Assembly: GCF_007827365.1 (NCBI RefSeq)
Contig: NZ_VISI01000001.1
Coordinates: 126,501-190,500, forward strand
Direction: 5' to 3'
Length of the DNA stretch: 64,000 nt
Source: Olleya sp. Hel_I_94
GTDB taxonomy: Bacteria; Bacteroidota; Bacteroidia; Flavobacteriales; Flavobacteriaceae
The notes below the pieces were generated by a model. That model was not told the DNA's origin. It made no database searches and saw nothing but the letters and a program-made list of their open reading frames with translations. Shown here piece by piece: positions 45,331 to 54,210 of this stretch; positions within the stretch are counted from its first letter, which is position 1; each line of letters begins with the position of its first letter. A program made the position numbers and the translations under genes.

Positions 45331-46590
45331 GTGAAATCAACTGTACTACCTTTAAACATTAAAAACTACATAGTCTATTTTACACTACTAACTTGTTTTT
45401 TTGGTTTTAGTCAAAATATAACCGAATTTAAAGGAATAGTTTTAGATAAAACTACCAATAATCCTTTAGCATTAGCCGATTTAATTATTACCAACTCCAA
45501 TGTTAGTACTATAGCTAATAGTGATGGTGAGTTTACGTTAAAGGTTCCAGAAGACCTGTTACAAAACAATGTAACAATATCTTATTTAGGGTATCAAAAA
45601 TTAGAAGTTGCTTTATCAGAATTTAAACCAACTGATACTAAAATATATTTACAAGAAGCAGCTACAGTATTGGCTGCTATAGATATTGCAGCACCTAAAG
45701 ATGCAGAAGAATTAGTAAAAAAAGTACTAAACCTAAAAGGAGACAACTATGCTACTGAAACTGTGTTTATGACAGGTTTTTATAGAGAAACTATTAAAAA
45801 ACGTAACAGAAATGCATCATTGTCTGAAGCCATTGTTAGCATTAATAAATCGTCTTATAACTCTAGCAAAAATGACGATGTTACTTTAATAAAGGCTAGA
45901 AAAAACACGGATTACTCAAGGTTAGATACCATAGCACTTAAAATTCAAGGAGGTCCGTTTAGCAGTTTACACACTGACATTATTAAGTATCCTGAATACA
46001 TTTTTAATGATGAAACCCTGAGTGACTACACGTTTACTTTTGGTAGATCTACTCAGGTTGATAATCAATTAGTTTATGTTGTAAATTTTAAACAAAAAGA
46101 AAATGTTTATAGACCTTTGTATTATGGCACACTTTTTATTGACGCTAATAATTATGCTTTAACTAGTGCTGTTTTTAATTTAAATGTTGAAAATCAAACC
46201 GAAGCTACCAAATTATTTGTTAGAAAAAAACCAAGAAAAGCTAATGTATATCCAACTGAAGCTGCTTACAAGGTTAATTATAGAACAAAAGATGGCAAAT
46301 GGTATTTTGCTTATAGCAATATATTAATCTCTTTTAAAGTTAATTGGGATAACCGATGGTTTAATAGTAGATATACATTACAAAGTGAAATGGCTATAAC
46401 AGATTGGAATATTAATAAGAATTTATTAACCAATACACAGTCTAAAAAACTTAAACAAAATAGTATTTTACAAGACCAAGTTTCCGGCTTTAGAGATCCC
46501 GATTTTTGGGGTGAATATAATATTATAGAGCCTGAAAAATCTATTGAAACTGCTATTAAGAAAATTAAAAGGCAAGTCGAAAAAAACTAG
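45331..46590 (+). CDS. Exported carboxypeptidase-regulatory-domain protein
   Basis: The 419-residue protein starts at a GTG, the only start that keeps its signal peptide (about 1-28, ending FGFSQ). A carboxypeptidase-D-regulatory-like beta-sandwich follows at about 32-115 (EFKGIVLDKTTNNPLALADLIITNS, then DGEFTLKVPE). The remainder is beta-rich, without the plug or barrel of a TonB-dependent receptor. The protein is likely periplasmic or outer-membrane linked and of unknown function. It is divergent from bshC and ends 6 nt before a convergent gene. Confidence 0.75.
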   Translation: MKSTVLPLNIKNYIVYFTLLTCFFGFSQNITEFKGIVLDKTTNNPLALADLIITNSNVSTIANSDGEFTLKVPEDLLQNNVTISYLGYQKLEVALSEFKPTDTKIYLQEAATVLAAIDIAAPKDAEELVKKVLNLKGDNYATETVFMTGFYRETIKKRNRNASLSEAIVSINKSSYNSSKNDDVTLIKARKNTDYSRLDTIALKIQGGPFSSLHTDIIKYPEYIFNDETLSDYTFTFGRSTQVDNQLVYVVNFKQKENVYRPLYYGTLFIDANNYALTSAVFNLNVENQTEATKLFVRKKPRKANVYPTEAAYKVNYRTKDGKWYFAYSNILISFKVNWDNRWFNSRYTLQSEMAITDWNINKNLLTNTQSKKLKQNSILQDQVSGFRDPDFWGEYNIIEPEKSIETAIKKIKRQVEKN

Positions 46591-46596
46591 ATTATT

Positions 46597-47232
46597 TTAC
46601 TTTTGGTGATTGATTATAATATTAAAATAATTTGGATCGTAAAACGTTTTAAGTGTATTATATTTTTGCTGATCTGTAATACTATCTGCTACTTGCATAA
46701 TTTTTAAATTATGCTCATATATACGCCAAATTAACTCAGAGCAATAATGCTCAGTAGTATCTTTATAATTAAAGCTATGATCAAACGGTAATTGTTTTTT
46801 ATAGTAATAATCAATTTGCTTTACAATTTTACTTTGTTTAATTGTATCTATATTTTTTAATCTAGTGACTAAAATAGTGCTGTCATGAGAATTGTGCACA
46901 AAAGAATCTATTGCCTGCAAACGTAAACCATCCTGATTAGATACGCTACTTGACAGCGCATGTGCAATTTTTAAACTATCATTTTGCTTGATTACAACAC
47001 CTAGATGCGTGACATCATAGTCCTCACTCATCATTTTAGAAATCATTGTACTTACAAAACCATAACCTCGTCGTAAAATAATATCTCCAGTTTGAAGTTT
47101 AGCTTTTTCTTTAGGCGATAATTTATACAAAAAAGACGATTCATACGGTCTGTTTGAATCGTCTTTAAAAAATTTATATGCTAAAAAAATAACAGCTAAG
47201 ACTAGTGATATTTTTATAGTGGTTTTTAACAT
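46597..47232 (-). CDS. YiiX/YebB-like permuted NlpC/P60 cysteine hydrolase
   Basis: The 211-residue protein has an N-terminal anchor (about 5-20). The permuted papain-like motifs follow: TGDIILRRG (about 48-56), the His in YDVTHLGVVI (about 72-81) and the Cys in HYCSELIWRIYE (about 163-174). The family hydrolyses amide bonds in lipids or cell-wall peptides. The stop of the upstream DUF4878 lipoprotein gene is immediately adjacent, so the two genes are probably co-expressed at the envelope. Confidence 0.8.
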   Translation of the reverse strand: MLKTTIKISLVLAVIFLAYKFFKDDSNRPYESSFLYKLSPKEKAKLQTGDIILRRGYGFVSTMISKMMSEDYDVTHLGVVIKQNDSLKIAHALSSSVSNQDGLRLQAIDSFVHNSHDSTILVTRLKNIDTIKQSKIVKQIDYYYKKQLPFDHSFNYKDTTEHYCSELIWRIYEHNLKIMQVADSITDQQKYNTLKTFYDPNYFNIIINHQK

Positions 47233-47730
47233 TTACTCTGCAGCCTCATAATCATCTTCCTCAATCATTTCCTCATCCATATCGTCATCAGACTCCATAT
47301 CAGGATTTCCTGTTTCTTTATTAGCTTTATCTAAGCCTTCTTTATTCATTGACTCTTTGTCCATACTTACCAACCATTTTCCTTCTTCTTTAATAAGATT
47401 CATTGGCATGTCTTGATCTTTTTCATCTTGACTACTTGACATTTTTACAGTACATACTGCTTTGTCTCCATCAATTTTAGTATCAACTACTTTAAAAGAA
47501 ATATCTGCTTCTTTCATCTTATCTGCAAATTGATCTTTTGCGCCAAAAGACTCTAGCATAGACAACATAGATTTTGTGTCCGTAGTTGCATGTTTTTTAG
47601 CTGTTTCAAAATCTCCAGAATACATAGCTTCTAAAAAGCTAATTGTAGCACCTTCTGGTCCTCCACCACCACAAGCTGTTAACATAAAAAAGCAAGCTAC
47701 TACTACTGTTTTTAATACTGATTTTTTCAT
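47233..47730 (-). CDS. DUF4878-like lipoprotein
   Basis: The 165-residue protein has a lipoprotein signal (FFMLTAC, Cys at about 20) followed by GGGG and an NTF2-like DUF4878 domain (about 25-125, including ATISFLEAMYSGDFETAKKH and EEGKWLVSMDKES). The tail is very acidic (DMESDDDMDEEMIEEDDYE). The function is unknown and it should be anchored in the envelope. It is directly upstream of the YiiX-like hydrolase gene on the same strand. Confidence 0.82.
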   Translation of the reverse strand: MKKSVLKTVVVACFFMLTACGGGGPEGATISFLEAMYSGDFETAKKHATTDTKSMLSMLESFGAKDQFADKMKEADISFKVVDTKIDGDKAVCTVKMSSSQDEKDQDMPMNLIKEEGKWLVSMDKESMNKEGLDKANKETGNPDMESDDDMDEEMIEEDDYEAAE

Positions 47731-47806
47731 TTTTTGGTTTGTTTAGTTTTGTAAATATACTTTTTTAGATTTAACATTCAAATTGTTTTATTTTGAATAC
47801 CTTAAT

Positions 47807-49114
47807 TTAAGCTTTTACTAACTCACCATAAAGATCAAAATCTTCTGCTTCAGTCACTTTAATATTGTAATATTCTCCTGTTTTTAAATACGTGTCAGTT
47901 GCATCAATTAACACTTCATTATCTACATCTGGACTATCAAACTCAGTACGACCTACAAAATAAGTACCTTCCTTACGGTCTATAACCACTTTAAAGGTTT
48001 CTCCAATTTTTTCTTGATTTAACTCCCAAGAAATCTGAGATTGAATTTCCATAATTTGGTTAGCCCTGTCTTGTTTCACTTCTTGTGGCACATCGTCTTC
48101 CAAGTTATAGGCATGTGTGTTTTCTTCATGAGAATAAGTAAAACAACCTAAACGCTCAAAACGCATATCTTTTACCCACTGTTTCAATTCTTGAAAATGT
48201 GCTTCCGTTTCGCCTGGATAACCAACAATTAATGTTGTTCTAATAGTCATCTCTGGGACTATAGCTCTAAACTGCTTAATTAGGTTTGTTGTTTTTTCTT
48301 TGGTAGTACCACGACGCATACTTTTAAGTAAATCGTCACTAATATGTTGTAATGGAATATCTAAATAATTACAAATTTTTGGCTCTCGCTTCATTAAATC
48401 TAACACATCCATTGGGAAACCTGTCGGAAAAGCATAATGCAATCTAATCCATTCAATACCTTCAACTTTAACTAAGTTTTCAAGTAACTCTGCTAAGTTT
48501 CGTTTTTTGTATAAATCTAAACCGTAATACGTTAAATCTTGGGCTATTAAGATTAACTCTTTAACGCCATTTGCTGCTAACTTTTCAGCTTCCGTAACTA
48601 AGTTTTCAATTGGTGTAGATTTGTGCTTACCTCTCATTAAAGGAATCGCACAAAAACTACATGGTCTATCACAACCTTCTGCAATTTTTAAATAGGCATA
48701 GTTTTTAGGTGTAGTTGTTAAACGCTCTCCTATTAACTCATGTTTATAATCTGCACCTAAAGCTTTAAGTAAACCTGGCAACTCTGTAGTCCCAAAATAT
48801 TGGTCTACATTAGGTATATCTTTTTGTAATTCTGGCTTATAACGCTCACTTAAACATCCCGTTACAAAGACTTTATCAACCTCTCCATCTTCCTTTTTTT
48901 GCATGTACTCTAAAATAGTGTTCACGCTTTCCTCCTTTGCATTATTAATAAAACCACAGGTATTAATAACTACTACGTTACCTTCTTCCTCATGCACAAC
49001 TTCTTTTCCGTTAGCTTTTAATTGTCCCATTAGGACTTCGCTATCGTAGACATTTTTACTACAACCTAAAGTTATTACGTTGATTTTGTTCTTTTTAAGT
49101 GACTTTGTTCTCAT
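47807..49114 (-). CDS. rimO: Ribosomal protein S12 methylthiotransferase RimO
   Basis: RimO adds a methylthio group to the conserved aspartate of ribosomal protein S12. The 435-residue radical-SAM protein has an N-terminal UPF0004 domain with Cys residues (TLGCSKNVYDSE, VINTCGF, VTGCLSERY), the radical-SAM CDRPCSFCAIPLMRGKHKS cluster motif (about 148-166) and a C-terminal TRAM domain. The SAM motif and the overall pattern favour RimO over MiaB. A TATCTTTG box lies just upstream of the ATG on the minus strand. Confidence 0.95.
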   Translation of the reverse strand: MRTKSLKKNKINVITLGCSKNVYDSEVLMGQLKANGKEVVHEEEGNVVVINTCGFINNAKEESVNTILEYMQKKEDGEVDKVFVTGCLSERYKPELQKDIPNVDQYFGTTELPGLLKALGADYKHELIGERLTTTPKNYAYLKIAEGCDRPCSFCAIPLMRGKHKSTPIENLVTEAEKLAANGVKELILIAQDLTYYGLDLYKKRNLAELLENLVKVEGIEWIRLHYAFPTGFPMDVLDLMKREPKICNYLDIPLQHISDDLLKSMRRGTTKEKTTNLIKQFRAIVPEMTIRTTLIVGYPGETEAHFQELKQWVKDMRFERLGCFTYSHEENTHAYNLEDDVPQEVKQDRANQIMEIQSQISWELNQEKIGETFKVVIDRKEGTYFVGRTEFDSPDVDNEVLIDATDTYLKTGEYYNIKVTEAEDFDLYGELVKA

Positions 49115-49208
49115 ACCTCATTTTTGGATTGCAAAGATACTATCAAATTTTAATATAACAGATATTAAACCATTTTGATTTATATTGGTCTAATAAAAAA
49201 CTAATAGT

Positions 49209-50285
49209 ATGAAACCAATCTATTTAATTTTTAGTTTACTAACCTTCATTAGTTTAAGTTGCACATCAAAAGATGACACTGATTTAAAAGAAAATCATGA
49301 CGCGCAAAACATATATTTCCCTCCTTTAGATAGTGATACTTGGGAAACTAAATCACCTTCCGAGTTACAATGGAATACTTCAGCTTTAGCTGAATTATCT
49401 TCATTTTTAGAAAACACAAACACCAAATCGTTTATAATTTTACATAAAGGAAAAATTGCTTTTGAGCAGTATTTTAATGATCATGCTTTAACTGATCCTT
49501 GGTATTGGGCAAGTGCAGGAAAAACATTAACTTCAACTGTTACAGGTATTGCTCAAGACCAAGGATTATTAGAGATAAGCAGCAAAGTGTCCGATTATTT
49601 AGGAACAAATTGGACTAGTGAAACTTTAGAACAAGAACAACTAATTACATGCCAAAATCTGTTATCCATGGACTCTGGTTTGGATGATAGTCTAGGCGAT
49701 AGTGTTGCACCAGAAAATTTGCAATATATTGCAAACGCAAGTAATCGTTGGGCATACCACAATGTATACGTCAAATTACAAGATGTTGTTGCTGCAGTTA
49801 GTAATCAAAGTTGGTCTGATTATTTTAATGAGAACTTAAAAAATAAAATTGGTATGACAGGTACTTGGATTACTATAGGAGACTTAAGTGTTTATTGGAG
49901 TACTACCAGAAGTATGGCTAGATTTGGTTTAATGATTTATGCAAATGGCCAGTGGGATAACCAACAAATTGTATCTGATGCATTTTTAAATCAAGCAACA
50001 AACACTTCACAAAGTATTAATGAGGCTTATGGCTATCTATGGTGGTTAAATGGTAAGTCTAGCTATCATCTACCACAAACTCAGGTTGAATTTACGGGTG
50101 AATTAATTCCTAATGGTCCAAGCGGTATGTATTGTGCTTTGGGTAAAAATGACCAAAAACTATACATTGTACCAAGTAAAGATTTGGTTATTGTAAGAAT
50201 GGGAGAAGCAGCTGACGACTCTAATTTTGCTTTATCAAGTTATGATAATGCGCTTTGGGAGAAATTAAATAATGTATTTAATTAA
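49209..50285 (+). CDS. Serine hydrolase lipoprotein (beta-lactamase/class C-like)
   Basis: The 358-residue protein has a lipoprotein signal (FISLSC, Cys at about 18). Its serine hydrolase fold has the catalytic S-x-x-K in WASAGKTLTS (about 101-110), a YHN (Y-x-N) triad motif near 180 and a C-terminal stretch (LYIVPSKDLVIVRMGE) like the KTG strand region. Members hydrolyse beta-lactams, peptides or esters, and the substrate here is unknown. It is a single gene, divergent from rimO. Confidence 0.85.
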   Translation: MKPIYLIFSLLTFISLSCTSKDDTDLKENHDAQNIYFPPLDSDTWETKSPSELQWNTSALAELSSFLENTNTKSFIILHKGKIAFEQYFNDHALTDPWYWASAGKTLTSTVTGIAQDQGLLEISSKVSDYLGTNWTSETLEQEQLITCQNLLSMDSGLDDSLGDSVAPENLQYIANASNRWAYHNVYVKLQDVVAAVSNQSWSDYFNENLKNKIGMTGTWITIGDLSVYWSTTRSMARFGLMIYANGQWDNQQIVSDAFLNQATNTSQSINEAYGYLWWLNGKSSYHLPQTQVEFTGELIPNGPSGMYCALGKNDQKLYIVPSKDLVIVRMGEAADDSNFALSSYDNALWEKLNNVFN

Positions 50286-50290
50286 TAAAT

Positions 50291-50629
50291 TTATATTCCA
50301 TAAGGATTAATGCTGTATAGTCCATCAAATACAATATTAGGATAGAAAAAATAGAATAAACAGATTGTAAAAATCAAAGTAATTATTACCTTATTAAGTG
50401 TTTCTTTTAATAGACTTCTCCAACAATACCAAATACAAAATGCAAAAAGCGGTATTATAACTACTAAAGGAAAAAGCGAATAGTAGATTAACTCTTCAGG
50501 AATTAAAGGACTTTTAGGTTGTATAAAAAAAATTATAGCGAAAACCACATGACTACAAATTGCTACTAACAAATAAAGTATTATAAATACAGTAATAATT
50601 CTAAAAATTCGATCGGAATTAAAAGACAT
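50291..50629 (-). CDS. Small membrane protein downstream of ftsY
   Basis: This 112-residue protein has about three hydrophobic helices, at about 10-36, 48-68 and 80-97, and no recognised domain. It begins 2 nt after the ftsY stop on the same strand, so it is likely translated from the ftsY transcript. The C-terminal sequence GLYSINPYGI is not hydrophobic. No function can be assigned. Confidence 0.6.
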   Translation of the reverse strand: MSFNSDRIFRIITVFIILYLLVAICSHVVFAIIFFIQPKSPLIPEELIYYSLFPLVVIIPLFAFCIWYCWRSLLKETLNKVIITLIFTICLFYFFYPNIVFDGLYSINPYGI

Positions 50630-50631
50630 GC

Positions 50632-51606
50632 TTATTTAAAGAAAGAATCTACGAACTCAAACTTATTAAACACTTGCAAATCTTCAATACCTTCTCCAAC
50701 ACCAATATATTTTACAGGAATTTGAAATTGATCACTTATACCTATCACAACACCACCTTTAGCAGTACCATCTAATTTAGTAACTGCAAGGCTTGTAACC
50801 TCTGTTGCAGCAGTAAATTGCTTGGCTTGTTCAAAAGCATTTTGACCAGTACTACCATCTAAAACTAATAATACATCGTGTGGCGCATCACCAACAACTT
50901 TTTGCATGACACGTTTAACTTTAGTAAGCTCATTCATTAAGTTAACCTTATTGTGTAAACGACCAGCAGTATCAATAATAATAACATCTGCATTTTGATT
51001 AACTCCAGATTGTAGGGCATCAAATGCAACTGAAGCTGGATCGCTTCCCATATCTTGACGTACCATAGGTACATCTACACGATCTGCCCAAACTTGTAAT
51101 TGATCAATAGCTGCAGCTCTAAAAGTATCTGCTGCACCTAAAACTACTTTTAACCCTTGTTTTTTAAATTGATAAGCTAATTTACCAATAGTGGTTGTTT
51201 TACCAACTCCATTAACACCAACAACCATTAAAACATAAGGTGTCTTAGATCCATCTTGTTGTTTAGGTAATTGCGGAATTTTATATTCTGTATCTTCACC
51301 AGAGTTAGTTTCTGACAGTAAGCCTGCAATTTCCTCTCGTAATATTCTATTAAGCTCATCTGTACCAAGATATTTATCCTTAGATACTCTAGCTTCAATA
51401 CGTTGTATTATTTTTAAAGTGGTATTAACACCAACATCACTTGAGACTAATACTTCTTCCAAATTATCTAAAACTGCATCATCTACTTTAGACTTTCCAG
51501 CGACAGCTTTACTTAATTTACCTAAAAAGCTTGTACTTGATTTTTCTAAGCCTTTATCTAAGGTTTCTTTTTTTTCTGAAGAAAATATTTTTTTAAAAAA
51601 ACTCAT
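50632..51606 (-). CDS. ftsY: Signal recognition particle receptor FtsY
   Basis: FtsY is the GTPase receptor that docks SRP-bound ribosomes at the membrane. The 324-residue protein has a short charged N-terminus (no long acidic A domain), a four-helix N domain (about 25-100) and a G domain with the P-loop GVNGVGKTTTIGKLA (about 133-147), DTFRAAAIDQL and DTAGR, then TKLDGTAKGG. The compact length is typical for Bacteroidota. It is followed closely by a small membrane gene. Confidence 0.97.
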   Translation of the reverse strand: MSFFKKIFSSEKKETLDKGLEKSSTSFLGKLSKAVAGKSKVDDAVLDNLEEVLVSSDVGVNTTLKIIQRIEARVSKDKYLGTDELNRILREEIAGLLSETNSGEDTEYKIPQLPKQQDGSKTPYVLMVVGVNGVGKTTTIGKLAYQFKKQGLKVVLGAADTFRAAAIDQLQVWADRVDVPMVRQDMGSDPASVAFDALQSGVNQNADVIIIDTAGRLHNKVNLMNELTKVKRVMQKVVGDAPHDVLLVLDGSTGQNAFEQAKQFTAATEVTSLAVTKLDGTAKGGVVIGISDQFQIPVKYIGVGEGIEDLQVFNKFEFVDSFFK

Positions 51607-51840
51607 TTCAAATTATTGTTTTTGTTTATATACTGATCCCTAAAAAGAGATCAAGGTTTAATATACTTTAATAATTATAAGTAAATCTATCACTTATAAA
51701 TGTATATTTTACAACTTTAAATTGATGTTGTATACTATTAATCACTTTATATAATAATCAACATAACAATTATGAAGCCTAATTTACAGGACTGCTACAT
51801 TGTCATATTTATATAATGTAAAGTAACGTAATATTTTAAA

Positions 51841-51873
51841 AACAAAAAAGCCACTTTCCAAAGGTAAGCAGCT
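51841..51873 (-). terminator. Terminator of the rpmB-rpmG-DUF4295 operon
   Basis: On the minus strand, AGCTGCTTACC, loop TTT, GGAAAGTGGCT and then TTTTTTGTTTTT. The stem contains G-T pairs and one mismatch. It lies 27 nt after the DUF4295 stop codon. The rest of the 51607-51899 spacer holds nothing I can support. Confidence 0.78.
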
Positions 51874-51899
51874 TAATACTATATTAAAATAGAGTAAAA

Positions 51900-52052
51900 T
51901 TATTTCTTATCTAAGAAATCTTTTACTAATTCAGGTGACATGATTGACTCAACAAACATGTAAGCTCCTGTTTTTGGAGACTTCACCATTTTAATTGCTT
52001 TTGATAATCTTTTAGACGATGTCTGTAAAGATGCTACGGTTTTCTTTGCCAT
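51900..52052 (-). CDS. DUF4295 small basic protein
   Basis: This 50-residue basic protein starts MAKKTVASLQ and ends ELVKDFLDKK. I translated it directly from the minus strand. DUF4295 genes follow rpmG in most Bacteroidota. I recall that F. johnsoniae ribosome structures contain an additional small large-subunit protein of this sort, but I cannot confirm that it is the same one. It is 34 nt after rpmG and shares its promoter and terminator, which supports a ribosomal role. Confidence 0.88.
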   Translation of the reverse strand: MAKKTVASLQTSSKRLSKAIKMVKSPKTGAYMFVESIMSPELVKDFLDKK

Positions 52053-52086
52053 GACTTATATGTTTTAGTATTCCTTAAAAGGAATA

Positions 52087-52269
52087 TTATTTAATTTCTT
52101 TGTGTACGGTCATTTTCTTCAAGATAGGATTGAATTTTTTAATTTCCATTCTATCAGGAGTGTTCTTTTTGTTCTTCGTTGTAATATAACGAGACGTTCC
52201 TGGCTTTCCAGACTCTTTGTGCTCTGTGCACTCTAATATTACTTGTACTCTATTACCTTTCTTTGCCAT
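52087..52269 (-). CDS. rpmG: 50S ribosomal protein L33
   Basis: The 60-residue basic protein matches L33: [40 protein letters not shown] is split by family landmarks at TEHK and SRYITTKNK. It lacks the C-x2-C zinc ligands found in some L33 copies, so it is the zinc-free type. It sits between rpmB (27 nt upstream) and the DUF4295 gene on the same transcript. Confidence 0.96.
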   Translation of the reverse strand: MAKKGNRVQVILECTEHKESGKPGTSRYITTKNKKNTPDRMEIKKFNPILKKMTVHKEIK

Positions 52270-52296
52270 AATACTTTAATTTACCTAATTGGGTAA

Positions 52297-52533
52297 TTAT
52301 TTTATAAATCCGTTTGCTCTAGCTTTTTTCAAAGCAGCAGCAATACCTATTTTATTGATTGTTTTTAATGCTGATGTAGATACTTTTAAAGTTACCCACT
52401 TATCCTCTTCTGGAAGATAAAAACGCTTTTTTATCAAATTAGCATCAAATGTACGCTTTGTTCTATTCATAGCGTGAGACACGTTGTTTCCAACCATTGC
52501 CTTCTTTCCTGTAAGTTCACAAACTCTTGACAT
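52297..52533 (-). CDS. rpmB: 50S ribosomal protein L28
   Basis: The 78-residue protein begins MSRVCELTGKKAMVGNNVSH and contains NRTKRTFDANLIKKRFY, diagnostic of L28. It leads the three-gene ribosomal operon and has a strong consensus promoter at 52575-52604. It carries only one N-terminal Cys, so it is not of the C-x-x-C zinc type. Confidence 0.97.
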   Translation of the reverse strand: MSRVCELTGKKAMVGNNVSHAMNRTKRTFDANLIKKRFYLPEEDKWVTLKVSTSALKTINKIGIAAALKKARANGFIK

Positions 52534-52574
52534 TACTTTATAACTTTAAAAATATGTTATTAAAAATCGAGGTG

Positions 52575-52604
52575 CAAATATACTAATTATTTACTATTTG
52601 GCAA
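52575..52604 (-). promoter_or_regulatory. Promoter of the rpmB-rpmG-DUF4295 operon
   Basis: On the minus strand, TTG (52604-52602) is followed after exactly 19 nt by TATATTTG (52582-52575). This is a perfect match to the Bacteroidota housekeeping promoter, 41 nt upstream of the rpmB ATG. Confidence 0.75.
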
Positions 52605-52615
52605 TAGCTAAATAA

Positions 52616-53866
52616 TTAATTTTCAAAAATTTCTTTTTGAAGCAACTCTAAAGCCTTATTTACTGTTTTATTTATGACGCGTTCTCTATGGTTTCCCATA
52701 TTAAATTTATAAGCCTTTACTCCGTTTTTTGAAGCTATTGCTATAAAAACTGTTCCAACCTCTGCGTCAGAGTCTCCTTTTGTTGGTCCAGCGTTACCTG
52801 TTGTAGCAACAGCGTAATCTGTTTTAATTATTTTTTTAATATTGGCTGCCATAGCTTCTGCAACCTCTAAACTGACCACAGAATGACGATTAATCAACGC
52901 TTCTGGAACACCTAAAAGATCAATTTTAGTCTGTGTGGCATAACTAACAATTGCGCCTTTAAAAAATTCTGAAGCACCAGAATGAGACGTAAATTGCTCT
53001 GCTAATTTTCCGCCTGTACAGCTTTCAGCTAACGCTAAAGTTTGTCCTTTTTTTGTTAATTGTCTTGCAATACTTAGCTCTAAACCTTCATCATTGTCCT
53101 GAAATCCAACAAAAACATCTTGAATTAATGGTAATATTTTATCAATTTCAACTTGAATATCTAAAGCTAGATTAGCCTCGTCCTCACCTTTTCCTGATAA
53201 ACGCAATCTTACTTTACCTAAACTTGGTAAATAGGCTAATTTAATATGTTTTGGAAGCGCGTCTTCTATAGCTTCTATACGTTCTGCAATTACGCTTTCA
53301 CCTAATCCATAGGTTAGTATGGTTTTATGCAAAATATATGGTCGTTTATACTTTTTGACTAAATTAGGTAGCACTTCATTATCTATCAATGCTTTCATCT
53401 CGTATGGCACACCTGGTAAAGAAATAAAGGTTTTATTTCCTTTTTCTAACCACATACCTGGAGCTGTTCCAAACCTATTCATTAACACTTTTGCTTTAGT
53501 TGGCACTAGTGCTTGTTTTTTATTAATTTCGGAAATAGGTTGGTTGATGTACTTTTTAAATAACTGCTCTACGTGGAGTAAAACCTCATCATTTTGAACT
53601 AAAGTATCTTCAAAATAATCTGCTAAAGTATGCTTTGTAATATCATCTTTGGTTGGACCTAATCCACCTGTTATTATGATAATATCTGCATTGTTTTCTG
53701 CTTCAGCAAATGCTTTTAACAAATGCTCTCTATCGTCTTGAATAGAGGTTATTTGATAAACAGAAACACCAATAGAATTTAATGCTTTACCTATAAATGC
53801 TGAGTTTGTGTCTACTACTTGCCCAATTAGAATCTCGTCACCAATGGTAATTATTTCTGCTTGCAT
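52616..53866 (-). CDS. cinA: CinA family protein (nicotinamide-nucleotide amidohydrolase)
   Basis: The 416-residue protein has an N-terminal MoCF-like domain (about 1-170, EIITIGDEILIGQVVDTNSAFI and TGGLGPTKDDITK). Its C-terminal PncC domain (about 255-412, AESCTGGKLAEQFTSHSGAS) deamidates nicotinamide mononucleotide in NAD salvage. The two-domain form acts on NMN and ADP-ribose-type compounds. It overlaps the Hpt gene by one base (TAATG), so it is translationally coupled to it. Confidence 0.95.
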   Translation of the reverse strand: MQAEIITIGDEILIGQVVDTNSAFIGKALNSIGVSVYQITSIQDDREHLLKAFAEAENNADIIIITGGLGPTKDDITKHTLADYFEDTLVQNDEVLLHVEQLFKKYINQPISEINKKQALVPTKAKVLMNRFGTAPGMWLEKGNKTFISLPGVPYEMKALIDNEVLPNLVKKYKRPYILHKTILTYGLGESVIAERIEAIEDALPKHIKLAYLPSLGKVRLRLSGKGEDEANLALDIQVEIDKILPLIQDVFVGFQDNDEGLELSIARQLTKKGQTLALAESCTGGKLAEQFTSHSGASEFFKGAIVSYATQTKIDLLGVPEALINRHSVVSLEVAEAMAANIKKIIKTDYAVATTGNAGPTKGDSDAEVGTVFIAIASKNGVKAYKFNMGNHRERVINKTVNKALELLQKEIFEN

Positions 53867-54207
53867 TATAAATTAAAATCTTGAATAATCTCGTTAGTTG
53901 CATTATCAATAGCTGCTAAAACGATGTTTAATTTATCTGTAATATCGATCTCTTTTTTTTCAAATTTACCCCAATCTTGCACCTCAATTATATCGTCAAG
54001 TATACCTAACTCAAACATATCAACTGTAGGTTTCATTTTGTGTGCTGTTTGATAAGTCAATAGATAATTTTTGTTTTCTACTGCCAATTTAAGCACTTTA
54101 GCATCACTTGGTACTTCATCTATAAAGGTTGAAGCTAAAGCTAAAATAAACTCTTGATCGTCGTCTGCTAATTCTTTTAGTCTATGTAGTTTGTAATGTT
54201 GTTCCAT
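53866..54207 (-). CDS. Hpt (histidine phosphotransfer) domain protein
   Basis: This 113-residue helical protein has the Hpt pattern: FILALASTFIDEVPSDAKVL followed by the phospho-accepting His in TYQTAHKMKPTVDMF (His at about residue 57). It would relay phosphate in a phosphorelay, yet no sensor kinase or response regulator gene is adjacent. It lies between an FAH-family gene (3 nt) and cinA (1-nt overlap), a curious setting for a signalling protein. The partner is unknown. Confidence 0.82.
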   Translation of the reverse strand: MEQHYKLHRLKELADDDQEFILALASTFIDEVPSDAKVLKLAVENKNYLLTYQTAHKMKPTVDMFELGILDDIIEVQDWGKFEKKEIDITDKLNIVLAAIDNATNEIIQDFNL

Positions 54208-54210
54208 GTA

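Noticed and set aside
51607..51840. Possible small RNA in the spacer beside ftsY
   Set aside because: Apart from the terminator at 51841-51873, I see no stable structure, promoter pair or frame worth calling.
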